From contig JAKSZP010009469.1 of assembly GCA_022478985.1 (NCBI GenBank), positions 54,444-118,443 of the forward strand: a DNA stretch of 64,000 bases, in the 5' to 3' direction. The notes beneath the pieces are model-generated. The model saw only the letters and a program-made list of their open reading frames with translations, did not search any database and had not been told where the DNA came from. Shown here one piece after another: positions 32,973 to 43,602 of the stretch (the first letter of the stretch is position 1; each line of letters starts with the position of its first letter). The stretch comes from Massospora cicadina. Its lineage: Eukaryota > Entomophthoromycota > Entomophthoromycetes > Entomophthorales > Entomophthoraceae. A program made the position numbers and the translations under genes.

Positions 32973-33757
32973 TGTTGAATGATTGACTGGATCTAAATCG
33001 TCGCTTATTATAAACCAAAGATATCCTAAGTATATGTGAAGTTGAATTTGTGGCCAAGCAATTTCACCTAATTATATTTGACTATGATGACACGGGCTCA
33101 AGGACTTTGTTGGTTAGGTCAAACATAAATTTAAGTTTTGATTTAATGACTCGGGCATGTGGGCTTTGTTGGTCTATGTCAAAATTAGTTTTTAATGTTG
33201 GTCAAGTTTCAATCAAATTAATTACTAATTAGTGATATGAATCATCTTGGTATGTGCTACCAATTACATGTGAAAGTGAATTGTTTCAGCTATTTTGAAG
33301 ACATGACAAAACGCCATCTCAAGGATGATGATGGTTTATACACTGACCCTGAGGCTGAGCATGACGCCCTGGGTCAAAGTATTGTAGATGTTCTTACAAA
33401 CTTTTTATGTGGCCAAATGCCGCTGAAAGTAAGACGTCATGGGTAAGATGTGGTTAACATCAAACCCTATAAATGACCCTCAAGTTGACACTAATAAAAT
33501 AGATTCAACTACTAAACTAAGTTTATAATTTAGCTTGTAAACTTTTTTTCGTTTAGTGTTTTACTTTGTACTAGTTGGTATTTACTTGGGATCAGTAAGA
33601 TCAGGGCGGCATGCCATTGTTCAAGTAAACTACAGGATATATGATATAAGTGCTACCAAAAAGTTATATTTTAAATTTAAAGCACCATCCTATCTATTGT
33701 CCTCACACAATAGATGCTCAAAGCTGCAGTTTCCACCAAACAATGAACCAGCCATCA
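32973..33757 (+). repeat. 5' LTR of element D
   Basis: It starts TGTTGAATGATTGACTGG and aligns with 35827-36614 over about 785 bases, mostly with single-base differences. The right edge is uncertain: similarity fades between GAACCAGCCATCA (33745-33757) and the gag ATG at 33780. The sequence AATAAAATAG near 33496 is a plausible polyadenylation signal or TATA-like element. Confidence 0.8.
33237..33446 (+). other. 69-codon ORF within the 5' LTR of D
   Basis: An ATG-started frame inside the LTR encodes a small acidic peptide beginning MNHLGMCYQLHVKVNCFSYF with an Asp-rich middle (KDDDGLYTDPEAEHDA). The same ORF is open in the 3' LTR despite substitutions and a 3-bp length difference. No family is recognised. 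It could be an LTR-borne microprotein or simply sequence that happens to lack stops. Confidence 0.35.
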
Positions 33758-33779
33758 GGCGAAGTCCAAATCTTCTACT

Positions 33780-34970
33780 ATGGCGCTTGTGGCTGGGACT
33801 GCAGATGGTGACCAGTATCAAAGTTTGAGTGACCAAATTTCGCAGATGAAGAATGAATACACCAGAAAAATCAATAATATCAATGATGATATTAATGCTA
33901 TTAATGAGTCAAACTATCTCCATGGAGAATTGAACCAGTGCAATAAGGCAATGAAAGAAAAAGGCCCAAGTGATTTCCACCTTGCAACTACAAGCTACTA
34001 GCCTGAATAAGGAATTAGCAAAATTAAAATAAAAACCTGAAATCATGTCAGTTGGAAAATGAAATCAATGATCAAATTCAAACTCTGGCCGACAGGCGTT
34101 GTCAGTGTGCTACAACCTGCTCAACTGGAAATTCTTCCAAATATTATGAGGACAAAGCTTCAGAAATAGCTAACAAAATGGATGCTGGGCCACGCCAACA
34201 ACTGCCTAGCAATATAATTGCTTTGGTCAACACTAACACCTCAAACTGGGATACAATGCCCTAACGCTCTAGTTCGCCTGGTTCTGGTCAACAAAATAGT
34301 AATCATGATAACCAGGAACGGGGAAGCAATAATTACAAACCAGCAAGCCTGCCAGCCTTTGACAAGAATGGAAGTATTACCACCTTTGTCAAACGCTTTG
34401 AAATGACCATGCATGGGGCCAGTGACCATAACAAAGCAGCCACCATGATTAACTGCTTGGATGAGTGGAGCATTGAGTTGATTATGCCTCACATTAATGA
34501 AAATCCAACATATGCCAAAGTCAAGGAGGCCGTGCTTCATTAATTTGGAGGTCCATAACGAACGTTGACCAGAAAATCCAATTTTATGAACATCAGCTTT
34601 AAGAAATATGAAGCAATTGATGAATTTGTGGATTGATTCTATCGTGAAGCTCAAGTTCTCTTAGGCGCGTGGGCTATGGTCAATTTCAACGCCAAGATAG
34701 CACTAGAGCATGCAGTAGAACCTTACCCTAATCTATCAAGCACTCTATTGCCTGCTTTCATGCAAAACCTTGTGACATCTGAATTGGTTGACTATTTATG
34801 CAGATGCCTAAAAAATTATGGTTCTCCTAATACTGGTTACAGATCGGGAACCACTGCCTTTGCTGGAAAGTCCTTCAAAACCAATAAGAAGATTAACACC
34901 TCACAGCCAGTGAGTGAAAATACTTGCAATAATTGCAATCATAAAGGTCACTATGCTTCTTGATGCCATC
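33780..34970 (+). pseudogene. Gag remnant of element D
   Basis: Begins MALVAGTADGDQYQSLSDQI at an ATG shortly after the LTR. A coiled-coil-like region (about 33830-33990) follows, then a linker with a Cys cluster (RRCQCATTC). The capsid-like core runs from about 34340 to 34760 (FDKNGSITTFVKRFEMTMHG ... FYREAQVLLGAWAMVNFNAK). A zinc knuckle reads CNNCNHKGHYAS, a stop, then C at about 34925-34965, so all four ligands of Cys-x2-Cys-x4-His-x4-Cys are present. About five stops or frameshifts break it. The minus-strand 137-codon frame over 34241-34654 is its shadow. Confidence 0.75.
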
Positions 34971-35269
34971 AGCAAAATGTCAATATAGTCCTTCCCAGTA
35001 CTGTGCAGGAGGAGGGAAAAGAACAAGCACAATAGATGTGGGATGCTCTATTGTGCCTGCAACACCAGTCCCACCTGGTTGACAAGCAAACAATGGCCAC
35101 AGGGCCTTGCTTAACAATGAATATGATTCTATTTTAGTATCGAATGAAGATTACTTGAATGTACATGTGGTAACTCGCTTCCTAAAGTAAGGTTGTCACA
35201 CCTGAAGCCTCTGAAGAAGTCGCTAAACCCTATGTGCAAATAATACTTGAAGATATTCCAGCTGTCAGG

Positions 35270-35470
35270 AATGGGGAATGACTAAGTTCAAGGAAAGAGA
35301 TTTAGTAGTATATTGTGACACTCATAGTGCAGGCCGCGCGCACAAGCTAGCCTCACTTTGGAAGGGTCCATTTATTATATTAAGAAATCATCTGAAGATG
35401 TATATACCATTAAGGATCAAGGCAGCTGGGTTGTGAATTGAGTACACGCTAAGTTCCTTCATCCATATCA
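35270..35470 (+). pseudogene. Integrase C-terminal end of element D
   Basis: Only the extreme Pol end survives: KFKERDLVVYCDTHSAGRAH and KLASLWKGPFIILRNH (35282-35390), matching VRDWVAYCDSYGLR and SKLWKGP of element B. This is the GPY/F-type module that follows the integrase core. Its presence directly after a Gag region shows a large internal deletion, with the junction somewhere in about 35040-35280. Confidence 0.65.
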
Positions 35471-35475
35471 TAAAG

Positions 35476-35560
35476 AATAATAATAACAAAAATAATAATA
35501 AAATAATAAAAAAATATATAAAATAAAAAAGAAAAAAATAATAATAATTGCAAGCCATGT
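35476..35560. repeat. AAT/A-rich simple sequence
   Basis: About 85 bases consist almost only of A and T with repeated AATAATAATA units, located between the Pol end and the polypurine tract of element D. Confidence 0.85.
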
Positions 35561-35826
35561 AGTTTTTATAGATTTGATGCCTCGCTGGCATTAGAACTAG
35601 GTATCCCCTCTTTGGTAGGGGAGGAGAGCGTGACCAAACTGGAGAAGCCTGCAATGGAATTGGAGATGCGCCAAACCCAAGGAAGCTCGGCACCAGGCAC
35701 GCTGGCCCTGTTGGCTTAGGAAAGGCTATTGAGATAATGTTCAAACTTTGAGGAACGTGAAGAGTTAGACAGTGTGACCAAGGAAGAAGAGTATCTGCCG
35801 CTTATATCCAGTCAAGGAGGTGGAAG
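35561..35826 (+). other. 3' untranslated part of element D
   Basis: This is GC-richer spacer between the simple repeat and the 3' LTR. It ends with the purine-rich GGAGGTGGAAG (about 35816-35826), the likely polypurine tract. A minus-strand 118-codon frame (35388-35744) is mainly translated simple sequence and is not believed. Confidence 0.5.
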
Positions 35827-36614
35827 TGTTGAATGGTTGACTGGATCTAAATTGTCACTTATTATAAACCAAAGATATCCTAAGTATATCTGAACCTGAA
35901 TTTGTGGCCTAGCAATTTCACTTAATTATAATTGACTATGATGACATGGGCTCAAGGGCTTTGTTGGTTAGGTCAAACATAAATTTAAGTTTTGATTTAA
36001 TGACTCGGGCATGTGGGCTTTGTTGGTCTATGTCAAAATTAGTTTTTAATGTTGGTCAAGTTTTGATTGAATTAATTACTAATTAGTGATATGAATCACC
36101 TTGGTATGTGCTACCAATTACATGTGAAAGTGAATTGTTTCAGCTATTTTGAAGACATGACAAAATGCCATCTCAAGGATGATGATGATGGTATTTACAC
36201 TGACCCTGAGGCTGAGCATGATTCCCTGAGTCAAAGTATTGTAGACGTTCTTACAAACTTTTTATGTGACCAAATGCTACTGAAAGTAAGATGTCATGGG
36301 TAAGATGTGGTTAACATCAAATCCTATAAATAACCCTTAAGTTGACACTAATAAAATAGATTCAACTACTAAATTAAGCTTATATTTTTCTTGTAAACTT
36401 TTTTGCGTTTAGTATTTTACTTTGTACTAGTTGGTATTTACTTGGGATCAGTAAGATCAGGGCGGCATGCCATTGTCCAAGTAAACTACAGGATATATGA
36501 TATAAGTGCTACCAAAAAGTTATATTTTAAATTATAAATCACCATCCTGTCTATTGTCCTCACACAATAGATGCACGACACTGCATTGCACGCCTGACAA
36601 AGAACCAGCCATCA
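35827..36614 (+). repeat. 3' LTR of element D
   Basis: Direct repeat of 32973-33757. Compared with it, several CpG sites of the 5' copy are TpG or CpA here. One GAT codon is gained in an Asp run. The 70-codon ORF at 36091-36303 corresponds to the one at 33237-33446. The right end is fixed only to within about 20 bases. Confidence 0.8.
36091..36303 (+). other. 70-codon ORF within the 3' LTR of D
   Basis: This is the same small acidic ORF as at 33237-33446, one codon longer because of an extra GAT. Amino-acid differences include Arg to Cys (CGC to TGC) and Gly to Asp. Both copies remain open from ATG to stop. No family is recognised. Confidence 0.35.
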
Positions 36615-38399
36615 TAACAAAGCCCAAAATGCAATATCGGCCTTTTAGTTTACCAAGTTGACCTCTCCTATTCTATCAAAGTGTTTAGTACCCTTCATTA
36701 ATGTTTTTCAACCCATATAATAACCCATACCTATTGATTCTGAACCTGTGACGTTAATGGAGAACTGGAGTATGATATTGTTGTGATTATTGCCTCCCAC
36801 CCACATTGATGTCAGCTGCAGTATCTTTTATATGAAAAGGATATGACAATATGGAAAACATCAGGATATTTGCAAAGGACCGCGCCAATGCCCTAGAGCT
36901 TTTTCTTTTTAATTCTATTCAAAAGTTCCTTGATACAGTAGTTATAGCTACTCAGGTTCTCTTTAAGCCATGAAGTTACTTTATCCCTATCAGAACTTTT
37001 GCCTTAGAAGACATCTTCTCAATTGGTGTGATTTTTTGCTTAAGAGGAGAGGGTAACTTAATAGATAAAGACACAGTAAATGGTAACTAACAATAAACAA
37101 AGTCTAAAAGGCTAAAACTAAGGGACTCAAAAGTGAGCATCTGATGACCTTAGAGAATGACAGCATTAATTATTGAGATTTTCCCTAGTAAATGTGAAGC
37201 CTCAACCTTGTGCTTTCAATTCATTTATTTAGCTTTCTCAGCCTATACCCTTATTTATTAATTTACTGATTGACCCTTTATTGGGCATAATGCCCAAAAT
37301 TTTTACAACCTTGATCTACAAGGAGTTTAATGGTTAATAATGTCAAATTTACAACTAAAGAAATTTGGGATGTTTACCTTATCAGTGCTCCAATAACTGA
37401 TAAGATAGTGTGTTTTTCCTATCTTAATTACTATCCTTGGGGTTGCTACCTTAGTAGGAATAGTGTCCTACTATTGCCCCTCACAATTCAGGTTAGAATC
37501 TAGTTGTGGCAGAAATTTAATATTTATGTGCCAAGAGGATAGTAATACATGTGAAGTTTGCACCATGCCTCAGCACAGCCAAGTGACTTATTGAAGTTAA
37601 ATCATTTAATCATGCCCTATCAGATCACGCGCAGGAAGGTATTACCCCAGTACTTGATTTTTGTCCTTTGTTCCTATATTTTCACTTCCTACCCAGTCCA
37701 TTGTAGTATATTTGTCCTAGGGTTGACCAACTTCAAGTAGATAAATTATTATCCTTTCTAGGTAAAAATGAGGCTTTATTTTAGCCTTTTATCACCTTAT
37801 CCCTAACTTTACCTTTCCTTATTGATATCTTATCTTTTGGTTGTTTACCTTTATCATATAGAAGGTCTAAGCTAGTAAACCTATACCTTTTAAGCCAATC
37901 ATTACTTATGTTCTTTAATTCATCTTTTATCCTCCTAGCACTATAAATAATGCTTCTTATTTATTTAAATAAAATAGATTTACTCTCTTATAATAAATTT
38001 ATTTTATGATAACCGTTCACTCAGAACCTTTGAACTATAATGATATGTTGCATTCCAACAATTTTCCAACCATTCATCCAAATTTCAAGATAAAGAGCCT
38101 GGTTGCCTTAGCAATATATAATACTGTTTAAAGTTAGCTGAGTGCTACTAAGATTAATAATCTTGTAGCCTTCAAAGGTCTGGCTATCAGAAAATAATAC
38201 TCATATTCTCAAAGATATATATAATAAAAATTAAGTAGTTGCTTTATTTTTCAAATAAAATACTTTTGTGTTCAATGTAAATCCTCCTATAAAATCCACC
38301 ATAAAACTTAAAATTCACTATATATGATGTAGTAAGTTTAGCTAACTTAAAAATTTCAATCATCTTAAAAAGTGACAATTTTTGCCTCAATTGGTATTC
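36615..38399. other. AT-rich stretch, possible LTR remnant
   Basis: No coding domain is visible. About 37900-38010 contains CACTATAAATAATGC followed by AAATAAAATAGA, an arrangement of TATA box and polyadenylation signal seen in LTRs of this window, so an old solo LTR may lie here. No terminal repeats could be fixed. Confidence 0.3.
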
Positions 38400-38900
38400 C
38401 AACTACCGTTTGGCTTGATTTACTCAACCATTTAGTTGGAACATTTGAGAGATTAGATTCATTTTCAAGACTACTATAAACCTAAAATAAAGGTTAATAT
38501 TTTCCAAGATTTGATTTTTTGTTAAAGTTTGTTATGCTGGGCTTTATAAACTCTATTGTGATATCCTATCTCTATCAAAAAACTTTGTTATAATATGGAC
38601 ACTTTATAGAATCTCAAAACCAATGTCACCACCCATTTTGAAAGTATCTAAATAAATCATTGACTAATGCATTTACCAAAAAATCCTCAAAAATTATGGT
38701 ATATTATGGAGTTTCAGTCTCTTTTGGATCATTTTATCCTGTGGTTTATATAAAAATATTGTGATTTCCTATTAACACTTTCCTGGGACGCTGTGCCCTT
38801 ACTATTACTATAATTTGGTTTGTTTGGCCTTTATTACTAAAGAAATGAATACCATGCGCTCCTGTGATCTCATTTTCTTTTAAATTAGGCTTATTATCAG
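38400..38900 (+). repeat. Dispersed repeat, copy 2 (partner at 9330-9800)
   Basis: Collinear with 9330-9800: shared CAATGTCACCACCCATTTT-like, AAAAAATCCTCAAAAA, CTCTTTTGGATCA and CTGTGATCTCATTTT blocks at similar spacing. There is no coding potential. The class is unknown. Confidence 0.5.
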
Positions 38901-40329
38901 AATTTTGTAAATTCCATATATATACTATTGTACAGGTTCCACCAATGATGTGGGAAAATTAAAAGACCAAATTTTGAATGAAACATTTATTATCAGTTTT
39001 TTACAGATTAGAGTTGAGTATAGTATGCTATTATTTTACTTTTCTTTAAAAATGCACTCAAGTGAGAGCTATTTCTGTGTAAACATTCTTTTAATTTAGC
39101 GTGGATGCATGTTTCATTGCAAAAAGTTGTGGACTATGCATCCATGCTACTAAAACTCTCAATGTTTTCCTCTGTTCTTACATGCCTTGTTGCTTCTCTT
39201 TGCTTTAAGTTTAATGTGGAATTAGTTTCTTCAAAACTTTTCCACTTTGACATAGTTGCATGATCAAACAGCACTCTTTCATGTAGTTGAATATTGAAAT
39301 GATTATAAAACAATTATTGTACAGAAGTTACACAGTCACCATTATTATAAAATAATTTTATGCAGAAATCATGCTGTGCACTGGACCACTGTCCCATGTT
39401 TAACATATGACATTAAATGTAAAACAACAATTAAAAACCTCTACGCCCTCTCATGAGCAGAAGTAAAATATTGTACTTTCAATATTTCCTGCTTTACTGG
39501 TGGACTCTTTATAAGAAGCTCAATTTTATAAGAATATATTTTTTGATTACATTATCAAAATTTAGTTAATAAGAGACTTCTATTAGATGGAAAAGTTCTA
39601 GTATTATTATAATTAATAATTTGTAAAACATGACTTTTACATATTTTGAGACTCTTAATATGTAATATAGTTTCCTTATATACTACTATGTAGTCAGATA
39701 AAATAAAGTCCCTGTTTACTATATAATTTATACTTGCAGCTGATACTATTCTAGGCTTTAAAATGGTTATATAGCAATTGTATGATTCTATAAAAAACTA
39801 TATTGCTACTAGTTTATCTATAAAATTCAGGCTAAGCTTAATGCTGAATTAATCTTATTCCCTTAGTTAAAAAAATTATACTTTTGTTGATTAGAATATA
39901 GATATTTTACTTTTAAAATATACTATAATCCTGTATCATCTCTTAGCAAGTCTTGTATCATTTAATATGAAAATTTAGTAAATATTATATTTTTCTTAAT
40001 TAAACTCATATATAATCAACACTGGGTCTCTTTTACATGATGAAAGTCATTAAACAAAGTTTAAAAGTTTTAAATCTATAATATTTTGCAAGGCTATAAA
40101 AGCACCATAAGTCTTGACCCTATATTTGATGATAAGTGTAAAAATTATAGGGACTAGTGCATCTGTCAGACAATTGAAAGTTTGACTAGTTGATAAGAAT
40201 ATCTTGGAGAATAATAGGTTCAATTTTAGTAATAAACTCTAGTCTAATGATTTTCAGAATTGTACCACTATTAGTAATGATGTTACTCTTGCTATTTAGC
40301 TAAATATCTCAGATTAAGCAGATGAGGTT
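38901..40329. other. Very AT-rich stretch without gene
   Basis: Long A/T runs, frequent stops in all frames and no domain or tRNA-like boxes. A strong hairpin at 39097-39149 is annotated separately. Confidence 0.5.
39097..39149. repeat. Inverted repeat, 14-bp arms
   Basis: TAGCGTGGATGCAT (39097-39110) pairs with ATGCATCCATGCTA (39136-39149) at 13 of 14 positions, the mismatch being a G-T pair. The loop is 25 bases. It stands out in DNA that is otherwise A/T-only. It may be the core of a small inverted-repeat element or a regulatory hairpin. Confidence 0.65.
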
Positions 40330-40960
40330 ACATCAAATTTTTGGTAAAACATGCCATCTGACCTGGAAGTCTTTTCAAGCACCAGATTGAATTTGATGCA
40401 AGTTTCTATGAGAAAACTATCCTCTTTTATAAACCTGAAGGGGTTCAGGGGGATAAAAATATTTCTACACCAATCATTAACTAAGAACTTCAGTAATTGG
40501 CCAAACTAAAAACCTTTTTCAAGTGGCTTATTGGCGAGATTATATCAAAATGCTGCCCCATGGTTACATCATCCCAGATGACAATCCAACACCCATAAAG
40601 AAAACCTTGTTGAGGCAGAAAGGATCTCAAGAGTCCCAATTGGCTCAATTAACATTTATCTAAATCAAGCGACCTCTTGCCTGCCTGAATTCTGCAGCCC
40701 TTCTTATTTTTAGCTCTAACTGATCTTAGATACAAGTTGTTACATTATAATAAGAGATTACTTTTATCCCTATTTTCATTATCAATAAATTTTATATCTA
40801 ATAACTCTTTATAAATTAATTTTCCCTAGATATCTTTAACAGCTGCTGCAAGATTGATGTTCCCACAACTACTAAATTATTGAAATACTGTGCAAAAGCG
40901 CCATTGAGCATTGGCTACACCAGGATTTCAACAGCATCTTATAGTATGCTTTCCAAGATT
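40330..40960 (+). pseudogene. Gypsy gag/spacer fragment of the B lineage
   Basis: YIKMLPHGYIIPDDNPTP and KKTLLRQKGSQESQLAQL (about 40538-40650) match YIKMVPHRYVIPIDDLTP in element B (about 17247-17310), and the following INSCC-containing segment (about 40840) matches the region after 17530 in B. No LTR or pol domain is attached, so this is a stray fragment of a related Gypsy element. Confidence 0.55.
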
Positions 40961-41527
40961 GTTTACTTTAACACAAAATTTTAAGCCCATTATGTGTGAA
41001 AATCTTCAGTAGCTTATATTTTATAATCATCCATTTTCAAAACTCCTAAAAGCCTATGTAGAATATATATATACTCAAGATAAAAACAATGTGGCTTGCC
41101 ATATTCTTAAAGTTTGGAATAGATCTGCTTCTAAATACTTTATGTAAGCCTTAAATATAGGCTAAGTTTGAATGAGTTTTTATAACGTTACCCTTTTTTG
41201 TTATAGCCAATTATATGCTCCATTACCATTAAGAAATTGCTAAACAATATGATCTATACTACCCACTTATAAATAGAGATTGTAAAGGCTTAATTTATAT
41301 ATATGGCAACTTGAAATTATGTTATATTTTTAAAAGAAAAAATTCCTTTTAAAATTATAGATTTGATATTTTTGTAGATGCATCTGGTTTAAAACCAACT
41401 ATTGTGTCCAAATGGTAAGCTTTTTTCTTAATAAGTTAGTGGACTTAGTCAAAATAAATTTAAGATTAGTATACTCAAAACATGATAATTTTTAAGCCAC
41501 TTTAGTAATCAAATTATATTCTAATCA
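40961..41527. other. AT-rich stretch
   Basis: Nothing recognisable. It may continue the Gypsy fragment to its left in fully decayed form. Confidence 0.4.
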
Positions 41528-41640
41528 AGGTAGGTTGACCTTGGGATAAATACAATGCCAGCATCTAGGATGTGCCAAGCTTTAAACTCTTGTCCACATG
41601 TGTGGTAGCAGAAGGATGACTTTTAGGCTAACTATTCCTC
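41528..41640 (-). mobile_element. SINE, family 2, degenerate copy
   Basis: Read on the minus strand, it starts with a tRNA-like GGAATAGTTAGCCTAAAAGT and ends TTTATCCCAAGGTCAACCTA, the same order as the better copies at 43073-43204 and 59967-60111. A possible target duplication (CTAATCAA / TTAATCAA) is weak. The promoter boxes are damaged. Confidence 0.5.
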
Positions 41641-42516
41641 ATTTAATCAACTTAAGATCTTTATTTTAGTAGATATCTTTTATAAAATGTATAGAAGATA
41701 AAGTTTCTATTTAAGCCATATGAATTTTAAACTGTTTTCAAACTATATAAAATTCTTGCCATATATATCATATTGGTAGTAAATATTATGTTTGTGACAT
41801 TACTTTCTAATATAAATTTTATCTTTTGTGAATACAGATCTTACTTAAGAAATATCTAGAATAATAAGTTTCTTAACACCATATATTTTCAGATTTAAAC
41901 CCTGAGAACACATTATAAAAAGGATTGTAAAGTAAAGCATCAATTGAGTGTTATTGAACTTGAGCCGTAAATATCAGATATTGTTGATTTTAAATATAAT
42001 TATTATCAGATGTTGTGTTATAAAGATATTATGATAGTAAATTGAGTTTTTTTTGTGTCTGATGTATGTCAATGATATGTACTATTTATTTAAAATAATG
42101 CTATATGATACCTTATTGAGTTTTTCTGTTTTAATAAAAATTTTATGTTTTCTGAGTGTATACTCAATGCCATCACATTTTCTATGCTTGTCTTATATTC
42201 TTTATTCTCTGTTCTGATTATTTAGTTATAACTAAATATGATATTAGGACAGTAAGCCTCACTTAATGAGGTTGCAACTCAAAATACACAGGTATAATAC
42301 AAAAATAAACAATAGAAAATCCTTGAGAGAAATTAACATATAGTTTTTGCAACCCAGAACTTAACTTACTAGTCAATGAAGCTAAGAAAAGCAGTGCTCA
42401 CTTAAAATTTTTTCTTTAAAGCTTGCTTTAAATTCTTTGTACATACACATATATAATAAAAAAATTCTTATGTGCATTATTAAAATAATTATTTTAAGAG
42501 TGTTAATAAGTATACC
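41641..42516. other. AT-rich stretch between SINE copies
   Basis: No gene or domain recognised. All frames are short. Confidence 0.5.
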
Positions 42517-42531
42517 AGTATATAAAGACAT

Positions 42532-42820
42532 AAGGGAGGATACCCCAGTGGTAGATTATGGACCCTCTACCACTGCCTCCCGAGTTCAATCCCGGTAATG
42601 GACTTTGGGTAGGGGACGATTTTGACTGTGTTGGTTTTGCATGCCAATGCCCAAACTGAGATAGCAAATAGCAAAGGCAGTCCATGGAGTTCCTGGCCTA
42701 TCATATGCCGCACATGGAGGTTTTCTGGGTTTTATCCTCCTTTCCCATTTTCTTCACTTCCCTAATTGGTGCAGTACCATCCCCAGGTTGGCCCACCTTG
42801 AATAAAATTTAAAATTTAAA
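42532..42820 (+). mobile_element. SINE, family 1, complete, perfect 15-bp target duplication
   Basis: A 289-bp element lies between two identical copies of AGTATATAAAGACAT (42517-42531 and 42821-42835). Its 5' end is tRNA-like, with ACCCCAGTGGTAGATTATGG as the A box of the RNA polymerase III promoter and CGAGTTCAATCCCGG as the B box about 35 bases later. The middle has no tRNA homology. The 3' end reads CAGGTTGGCCCACCTTGAAT and then an A/T tail (AAAATTTAAAATTTAAA). SINEs do not encode protein and are copied by a LINE reverse transcriptase. The perfect duplication shows a recent insertion. The minus-strand 60-codon frame over it is not a gene. Confidence 0.9.
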
Positions 42821-43072
42821 AGTATATAAAGACATCTATCCTGTTATATCTATTATAAACTATCTATTTTACTGAATTATTATCAATGTAACTACTGTCA
42901 ATGTAACAATTTTTCTATTCTAGAGTTACCATTATATTTAGTTTATAGATATTCAGTATTGAATACATGATGCTTAAGGTAAATAGATATATAAACTACT
43001 AGTAGCTAGCTGCAGCTTTGCAACATTAATAATATACCCACTAGTTACTATATAAATAGATATAGAAGTACT

Positions 43073-43204
43073 CAAATTATTTGAGGTGGGTTGACCTTGG
43101 GATAAATATACCACACCTAGAATATTTTCTAGCCAGTACAGGTTTCAAACTCAAAACCTGCACTAGGGGTAGAAGCAGTTTTACCCACTCGGCTAACCAC
43201 TCTT
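43073..43204 (-). mobile_element. SINE, family 2, with 12-bp target duplication
   Basis: On the minus strand it begins AGAGTGGTTAGCCGAGTGGG, a clear tRNA-like A box, has GTTTGAAACC as B box, and ends TTATCCCAAGGTCAACCCAC before an A/T tail. Perfect 12-bp copies of TATAGAAGTACT flank it (43061-43072 and 43205-43216). The tRNA head differs from family 1 while the 3' end is the same. Length is about 132 bp. Confidence 0.85.
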
Positions 43205-43602
43205 TATAGAAGTACTTATAAGTATAAAAAAGATATAGAAGATTAGCTAATTTATCTAAAGTTGCTTGGGTTTATGATTTTTAAAAACATAACCCACCCT
43301 TGTTATAGTATGAGGCTAAGGGATCAAATTTTATTAGGCTCATTGAAAAGCAGCTGGTTTTAATTAATTACTTTAATTTTTTAGATGTCAAAACCTGTTT
43401 TACCCAGCATCATTTGTAGTTTACTTTAACAGATAGTATTAATTTATTTATCCAAGGTAGGACAGATAGCATTATTTAATTATACAAGTTTTTATATCAG
43501 GTAGATTGCCATGGATAAGTTTAAGAGTAATCAAACCTATTGAATTAGCTAAAAACTACTAACCACTCACCTAAGACCAATTGAGCCTATTGAATCAACC
43601 TA

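Larger units (their letters stand above)
32973..36614 (+). mobile_element. LTR element D: gag-only derivative of the B lineage
   Basis: Direct LTRs (32973 to about 33757, and 35827 to about 36614) enclose a Gag region and only the very last part of Pol. Protease, reverse transcriptase, RNase H and the integrase core, which take up about 4 kb in element B, are absent. Gag (FYREAQVLLGAWAMVNFNAK) and the integrase C-terminal end (VYCDTHSAGRAHKLASLWKG) match those of B. The whole element is about 3.64 kb. This is the structure described as a terminal-repeat retrotransposon with a gag domain, which would depend on a full relative for movement. A polypurine-like GGAGGTGGAAG precedes the 3' LTR. No clear target duplication was found. 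Confidence 0.8.

Noticed and set aside
34241..34654. Minus-strand 137-codon frame
   Set aside because: It lies antisense to the capsid-like core of the gag of element D, which has homology to element B. It is judged a shadow.
35388..35744. Minus-strand 118-codon frame with a long Phe/Ile/Leu run
   Set aside because: The hydrophobic run is translated AAT/A-rich simple sequence in the 3' region of element D, not a membrane protein.
42532..42610. A functional tRNA gene
   Set aside because: A and B boxes are present, but the rest does not fold as a cloverleaf, and the segment is the head of a 289-bp element with a target duplication.
42503..42685. Minus-strand 60-codon frame
   Set aside because: It covers the tRNA-like head and body of a SINE on the plus strand, so it is not coding.
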